NCBI GenBank assembly: GCA_037178675.1
Contig: JAYMGJ010000132.1
Span: 1 to 37,287 of the forward strand
Direction of reading: 5' to 3'
Source: Scleroderma bovista
Lineage: Eukaryota; Basidiomycota; Agaricomycetes; Boletales; Sclerodermataceae
Length of the DNA stretch: 37,287 nt
The notes under the pieces were generated by a model. That model was not told the origin of the DNA. It worked only from the letters and a program-made list of their open reading frames with translations, and ran no database searches. Below are positions 31,860 to 37,287 of the stretch, in pieces (position 1 is the first letter of the stretch; every line of letters starts with the position of its first letter). The translations under genes were made by a program, and so were the position numbers.

Positions 31860-33348
31860 TTATAGTTTCGAAGGGCCAACAATTGGTTCATCCGACACTT
31901 TGACAACCCTGTAAATTGGACAACCCATCAATTCCCCGGACAGAGGAAGCAAGATAAAACATACAGTTTTCCATTGTTGGCACCAGAAAACAACATCAGT
32001 AAGGCTTTGGGTGCATTTTCCAGCCCTTCAACAATATGAAACTTCCGTTTGATTGAACCATCTGCCAGCCCCACGGCAAGCTCGCTGATCGCTCGAGGAT
32101 ATTGTGACGTGTAATCAAGTCTGTAACCCGAGTGAGTCCGCCGAAACTAGAAAGGGAATGGAAGTCCTCACACGATGAATCCTTCAATCTTGGCGCGTTG
32201 CGATATAAGGGTCATGTAGTTCTGCAGCCCACGAGGGCTTTCCGAGTCTGAAGAATGTAATATTAGAGTGAAATTCTGAAACGATGCTCCGCCACTGACT
32301 ATATGCAGATATGGCACCTGCAGGATACACGAAGTCATTAGCGTAATCATCTCATTACCGAGAGGAACACTGACCGCATAATACAATACGGGCATGCTTG
32401 TTCAACCTCGTCAGGGCGAGATCCAAAAGCTCACCACCCACGTTATCAAAATATACATCCAAGTATCCAACAGCCTTCTTTAGGTCTTCTTTGAAGGTGG
32501 GCATTTTGTAGTTGATGGCCTTGTCGACGCCCAGCTCGGTCTCAAGCCAGGCACATTTCTCAGGAGAGCCAGCAATCGCGATGACGCGGGCTCCTGAACG
32601 TTTTCCGAGTTGGCAGACAAGTGATCCGACAGCACCTGCTGCACCAGAGACAAGCAGGGTTTCACCCGGTTTAAGTTTCCCGACTTCGTACAGGCCCTAA
32701 TACAGTTGTACTCTGGTGAGTAGATGGGTACAATAGAAACTCACGAAGTAAGCTGTCATGCCTGTTTATAAGCGTAAGCACACTTGGTTAAATGCAAATA
32801 GAATGAAATACACTGACCAGGTACGCCAAGAGGGTTTAAGAAGTCTAGAGCTGAGGCTCCCGGAGGAGGTCTAAAAGTCAGAAGCGAATGGATCAAACCA
32901 AGACTTTCCACAGTTCGGCATTAGCGACGTACACTACTTTCTGTAGTTTCGCGTCATCCATCACAGCATACTCGGTCCATCCTTTCATCGTTCGCAACGT
33001 TAGTGATCGACCACTCAATATTTCAAAAAGCATCCAGACAAACTCACCCACAACGCCAGACACGATATCACCTTCTCTAAACTTACTTCCTTCACCCACC
33101 TGCACTACAACACCCAAACCAGCCGCTCTCATCACTTCTCCAATTTGGACTGGGGGCAGATAGCTCCTGACGTCCTTGAGCCACCCACGCATAGCAGGGT
33201 CAAGGGAGACATATGTCACTTGTACGAGTGCCTGTCGTGAGCCCGGTTTGAGGTCATCCTTGGATGCGGCCTTCACTGAGAAGGTATCGGGGAGGATATC
33301 AGCGACTGGCCGTTCGCGCAGAATGACGCGGGTGTAGGTATTGGACAT
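31860..33348 (-). CDS. NADPH-dependent medium-chain reductase (leukotriene B4 12-hydroxydehydrogenase / alkenal reductase type)
   Basis: Exons 33048-33348, 32933-32981, 32818-32870, 32745-32761 (17 nt), 32375-32696, 32300-32317 (18 nt), 32172-32247, 31965-32120 and 31860-31908; 346 aa, all phases consistent. Reduces carbon-carbon double bonds of enones/enals with NADPH in the cytosol (family knowledge). Motifs: YVSLDPAMRGWL, GEVMRAAGLGVV, WTEYAVMD, MTAYF-GLYEVG, the nucleotide-binding LVSGAAGAVGSLVCQLGK, YFDNVGGELLDLAL, CGAISAYN, GLQNYMTLISQRAKIEGFIV, and the tail KLVVKVSDEP. It is zinc-free, as expected for this subfamily. Length and order are normal. The 17- and 18-nt exons would be missed by most gene finders. 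Confidence 0.93.
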
Positions 33349-33418
33349 AGAGTTCGATAAGCAGGACGGTTACGTGTATGCTCGAGAGACGTTGATAGTA
33401 GGCTTCTCGAAAACCAGA

Positions 33419-33424
33419 TTTATA
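33419..33424 (-). promoter_or_regulatory. TATA box of the reductase gene
   Basis: Minus-strand TATAAA 71-76 bp upstream of the reductase ATG (33348); a typical distance for a short leader. Confidence 0.4.
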
Positions 33425-33773
33425 TCTACGTTTAGTTTATACGTTCTCCGAAATGGTCCGCTTTACTGAGGCCGGAAATCAAGACGTGGTCAAGGTATAC
33501 CAAGCGTGTGTGGAATACTAGACATCTTGGAGGCAGACGTCAACCTTCATGACAACCTGAGCCATCCGATGGAGGGCGAAACCCTGAGTCTTTCTGATGC
33601 TAACCATGGACACTTATTCCAACGTAGTATAATTCGACCACAAAAGTCGAGCTGGCTCCAGGTGATAATAGGCGTAGATGAAATACGTGTACAGTATGGA
33701 TGTATTTTGTAGTGGTAGTATGACAACAACGAGAAAACAGGAGGGCTGAAAACGAGTGACGGGATATCGCTAG

Positions 33774-34416
33774 TCATGACCGATGGACTTTGGGCGCAGG
33801 AAGCAGACCGATCAACCCGAATGCCAAAGCGTACAAACCAGATGCTGGTCAACTTAGTTAGGCGACAAACATTATCAAAACGAAATAGAATTTTACCTCC
33901 GATGGTACCTTCCATATATCCAAGGCTTGACCATGTTCCGAGAGTAAAAGAGAGTAACGACCAACCGACGAGAATGGCTGCAGTGAGAATCGGAATGACG
34001 GAGGACAAAATGCGCGATTGTCGCCAAGAATGGTACTAAGATAATCCATATGAAGGGTGGCAACATGAGCCAACTCGTGAAGAAAAAATACAGCGTAGGA
34101 CATACATTCGGTTCAATCCCTCGTATCCACGGGACGAGCAGTACATAGAGGAAGAGCCCGACGACAACTGACCCAAAAACGAGTGAGAGAACAGCCGATG
34201 TCCTACGTAGCACCCTGTTTACGCGGAGCCAATTCTAGACAGCGGGATGTCTCACCTTGCCCAGTCATTTGGTTCCGGGCTATTCAACAGGCCAAGAAAG
34301 ACCCGATGGGTGTCAAAGATGTAGGTGATGAAAGCCCCAGGAATGATGAACTTGAGCTGGCGAAGTGTGTGTCTGGAGACGGATTCTCCTATAGAATGCA
34401 GCAGGAATCCAGTCAT
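33774..34416 (-). CDS. Small four-helix membrane protein, unassigned
   Basis: Exons 34256-34416, 34106-34214, 33909-34035 and 33774-33844; 155 aa, all phases consistent, ATG start MTGFLLHSIGESVSRHTLRQ, TGA stop. Hydrophobic segments: FIIPGAFITYIFDTH (possibly partial), SAVLSLVFGSVVVGLFLYVLL, SVIPILTAAILVGWSLLSFT and ASGLYALAFGLIGLLP. There is no cleavable signal, so it is probably an integral membrane protein of the ER or mitochondria. The second half is lost unless the three introns are removed. I do not recognise a named family. It is divergent from the gene at 34645. Confidence 0.75.
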
Positions 34417-34644
34417 GTCGCCCAACGTCCAATATGAACAGGCTAGAGTCTCCTGGTCTGCTGTGGATGCGAATTTGAACCGGGTCTGTTAGTAGGGTGA
34501 CATTATCACATGCAAGTTTCATGTGCCAATGTTGCAAGTTCCGTTTTTGACCCCCCCAAAGTTATATTTTCGGTATTGAACCCCTCCCATGTCCGCATCC
34601 TCACTGGCGCCTTCCGACAGCTGGTGACAATATAGCAGTTGTCC
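34417..34644. promoter_or_regulatory. Shared divergent promoter region
   Basis: Only 228 bp separate the ATGs of the membrane protein (minus) and the unassigned gene (plus), so both promoters overlap here. No clear TATA box; a run of seven c (about 34551-34557) is present. Confidence 0.5.
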
Positions 34645-35408
34645 ATGGCACGGGGTAAGCCAGCCAAACCAATAGTAGTCAAGGTCCCTCGACATGGTTC
34701 TCAGCGCATTGGTGCAAGCCTCACGTCGACCGTTCTCGCTGTTGTACGAAAGGATAACAAAAGCTTGAGACCCAAGTCTCGTACAAGGTACAAACACAAT
34801 AGTAACCCACCGTCCGGAGCTCTTGCGCAAGCCATCGTGAGTTTGGAGAATAATGTTTTCGTCTATCGCATTACATTTCTGAACTTTGGTGTAGGAGTCG
34901 GCTTCCGAATGGAATTCGCTACTTCTCACAGCTCGTGCAGACAGAGGGCCACAGTGGGACGTTGGAACCCAACAGTGAGTCTCCATTTTTTCCTAGGGGA
35001 CTAGTTGAGCCTTATTAAGCCTTTACATATCCATTCAGGTTCCAGGTCGATCTCGGTTCTGACCTATACTATGACCCGACCCCGCTCAATGAATCCGTCA
35101 GACAACAACGTCCTACAGAGGAGGATAATGTCCCTCCTCGACACACCATGATGCAGACGCCAGATTTCCGACACGAACCACCTCGAATCACGCGAAACCC
35201 ATCTGCATCGACACCAAGTCAGCCAAACTTCGGGTACGCTTCACCGCGTCACCCGCAACACCCACCTCAGGGAACACCATATGGCGGGGTACCCCCTGGT
35301 CATTTCTACGGCGATCCTCGTGCCATGGGTGGTATGGGAACCATGTCCCCTAGACGTCCACAGCGGGTCGGACAAGAAGACAGCTTTATTTCATTGCATG
35401 GACCATAA
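34645..35408 (+). CDS. Unassigned protein with basic N-terminus and Pro/Gly-rich tail
   Basis: Exons 34645-34836, 34895-34974 and 35039-35408; 213 aa, phases consistent, TAA stop. The first 60 residues are basic (MARGKPAKPIVVKVPRHGSQ, RPKSRTRYKH), which would suit nucleic-acid binding or nuclear entry. The middle has ESASEWNSLLLTARADRGPQ and WDVGTQQFQVDLGSDLYYDP, which looks like a conserved short domain. The rest is Pro/Gln/Gly-rich and disordered (FGYASPRHPQHPPQGTPYGG, GGMGTMSPRRPQRVGQ). No signal peptide or membrane segment. I cannot name the family; a transcription or RNA factor is a guess from composition. Confidence 0.65.
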
Positions 35409-37287
35409 GACCAGACACAAATTATATACCGTCAGCTTTGTATGAGCGCATGATGTACTACTTTGGATCCTGCTTTCTATTCGATGATTCCCTTGTACTT
35501 ATGATATTTCGCGAGGGATTGCATAACAACTGAGTGGAACGACCACGACCGACTCTGCCTGAGGTATGTATTTCTTATAACTGGAGATGGTGATAGTTTG
35601 GTTCCAGAGCATTCCGCTGTGCGGGGTTTTCGACCCAATGTTCGCCCTATTCGGGATTTCCATCGTTGATTCTTTTCTCTTGCAACTTGCTATACTGGTC
35701 AGTTATCTCGTGGATGAACTAATTCTTTATTGGTTGTAGGAATCAAGTAACCATGCCTTTGACGAGCCTTGTACTTGCTAGCAGTGCGAGCATGTGCAGA
35801 TACATAACTTCGGCTACCAATGGCATAACATACTCACCTTGCCCCTGACAGACTGCTGACGGCAAAGCTGCCATGTGGAGGGACATATCCGGGATCTGAG
35901 GAGAAGGTGGTCAAAGATAGCGATAACAAGGAAGTCCTTCTTGCTTGATTCAAGATAATGTCTCATCCTCCTGCATTAACAGGCTCAATAGGATTAATTT
36001 CTGCAAATAAAAATCACGAACGGTCTTTCCATCTTCAGCCGTGTACTAGTGGGGCTGCAAAGAAAGTGCTGGAAGGGAGCACAGTAATTACCGGATCCCA
36101 TTGGATACAAGTGAGGGGATGATGCCGCATAATCGCATTCAGGCCATTGGCTAGAAGAACTGAAAGGGTCAACGAAATGTCCTAAGGGCTGGAATGATGG
36201 AAGAACTACTATTGGATGGGTATACATCAAGCTATCGAAATCGCGCGCGAGCTGTTTGTAGATACAAATGAAACGAAAAACTACCGCAAGATTCTAGGTT
36301 GCCTCATGGCTGATTTTATTTCCCAGCTGAGGGGTTCCACCGCACACATCAAAATCGGTTCACGATTGGGTTGCCGTATGATGCAGGAACCCGCCGGGTT
36401 GCATGGACGAAACCTGAGAAGCATATGGAGGAGCCGCTTCGAACAGAAAGGAAGAAGAATATTTCCAGTGTAGCCTCTCGTCAAGAACGTTTTTTCTGGC
36501 ATTTCCTCGAGCCGGTTGGTTAGGAAAAGATCGAGGGATCATCGCAAACTCCGTTCGCCGTAAGAAGCATGGTATTTCGACGCACAACCCGGAAACGAGG
36601 CCGAGTAGTTGGATTACAACAAGTGTGGCAGAGTGTTACAAAATGTGAATGCAAGCAGGCGATAGCATTGACTATCTTCCTTCAAATTTTGAGGGTTGCC
36701 TACTACGGGAGACTAGGCCCCTATGTACTACCTATAAGCGAAGACTACTCTTCTGGGGCCCTGATTTTAGAGGAGCCTAGCGACCTATGATAATGTTTCC
36801 TCTCATACTCGCTGCCAGCGTAATATGTAATGCCTTTTCTGCCAAGGTTGAACGTTGGAGGTTTTGTGTGCACGTATCAGTTCTCCTCTTGCCATTGTGC
36901 ACAACTAGATTTTATATGAGCTTTGAATTGTGCATAACCCTTTGTAAAGTCATGTGTTCTATGCTCTTACTGCCGTGACTGCCCCCTCATACAGAGATCT
37001 CGACGATGGAATTTTACCGTTCTCTGCGAACGGGACACTGTTACAACTGGAGTACAGTAGGACAAGATAACTAAACGCAAAGTCGTCTCGTTGAACACAC
37101 TGGGAGTTCGCGAGGCTGCCATAAATACATCATAGACATCATCTGCACGGATCATGGGACATATCAGACAAATATTCGGTCCAAGGCGCAAATACCCAAA
37201 GCTATCAAACTAGCAAGCACTCCAGTAAAGTGGTGCCCGTTTTACGCTCCACCGCCCGGTTGTTGGATCAAGGTGCAACGCATAGCT
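35409..37287. other. Last 1.9 kb: no firm gene; weak minus-strand candidate 35743-36480
   Basis: Minus-strand pieces with protein-like content and splice signals are WKYSSSFLFEAAPPYASQ (about 36420-36475), YTHPIVVLPSFQPLGHFVDP through ASSPHLYPMGSG (about 36090-36225), DGKTVRDFYLQKL (about 35990-36030) and SDPGYVPPHGSFAVSSLSGA (about 35840-35900, with a gtgagt donor). Together they suggest a Ser/Pro-rich multi-exon gene, but I could not join them in phase. Between 36570 and 37287 nothing is supported. Confidence 0.25.

Noticed and set aside
1..37287. CRISPR array, bacterial operons, tRNA or rRNA genes
   Set aside because: No regular repeat-spacer pattern, no Shine-Dalgarno/operon layout, and no cloverleaf or rRNA-like sequence noticed; the genes are spliced eukaryotic ones.

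Overview
The window looks like nuclear DNA from a filamentous basidiomycete, most likely an Agaricomycete. Coding regions are cut by many 45-70 bp GT-AG introns, with several exons of only 7-26 nt. The recognisable proteins (BUB1 kinase, PAB1-binding protein/ataxin-2, fungal amino-acid permease, a decarboxylase of the phosphatidylserine-decarboxylase/PsiD type, CFEM protein) fit that assignment. I cannot fix the genus. Exon joins were worked out by hand from splice signals, reading phase and family similarity. There is no transcript evidence.

Layout. Positions 1-5.3 kb hold a decayed LTR retrotransposon on the minus strand: a probable LTR, a primer-binding-like site, and gag running into the protease motif at the window edge. 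Its gag is split by a 1.6 kb solo LTR of another family with a 4-bp target duplication and a 170-bp tandem array. Positions 5.3-9.7 kb are gene-poor, with short repeats and two unassigned ORFs. At 9.7-14.9 kb an amino-acid permease of about 22 exons and a PsiD/PSD-like pyruvoyl decarboxylase lie in tandem on the plus strand. At 15.6-19.5 kb (minus) is BUB1, followed by a short-chain dehydrogenase (19.8-21.2 kb, minus) and a small secreted CFEM protein (21.7-22.1 kb, minus) whose stop codon lies in a repeat copy. At 23.9-27.2 kb (minus) is a complete 14-exon PBP1/ataxin-2 gene.

At 29.0-30.2 kb there is an inverted, intron-containing, scrambled partial copy of PBP1 directly upstream of a kinase relic (30.2-31.3 kb). 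From 31.9 kb come an NADPH-dependent medium-chain reductase (minus), a four-helix small membrane protein (minus) and, divergent from it, an unassigned plus-strand gene. The last 1.9 kb has only weak candidates.

How the genes relate: most are unrelated housekeeping or accessory genes. The permease/decarboxylase pair is the one plausible functional unit (amino-acid uptake followed by decarboxylation). The clearest new points are the hidden CFEM gene, the nested LTR event, the PBP1 segmental duplication and the very small exons.
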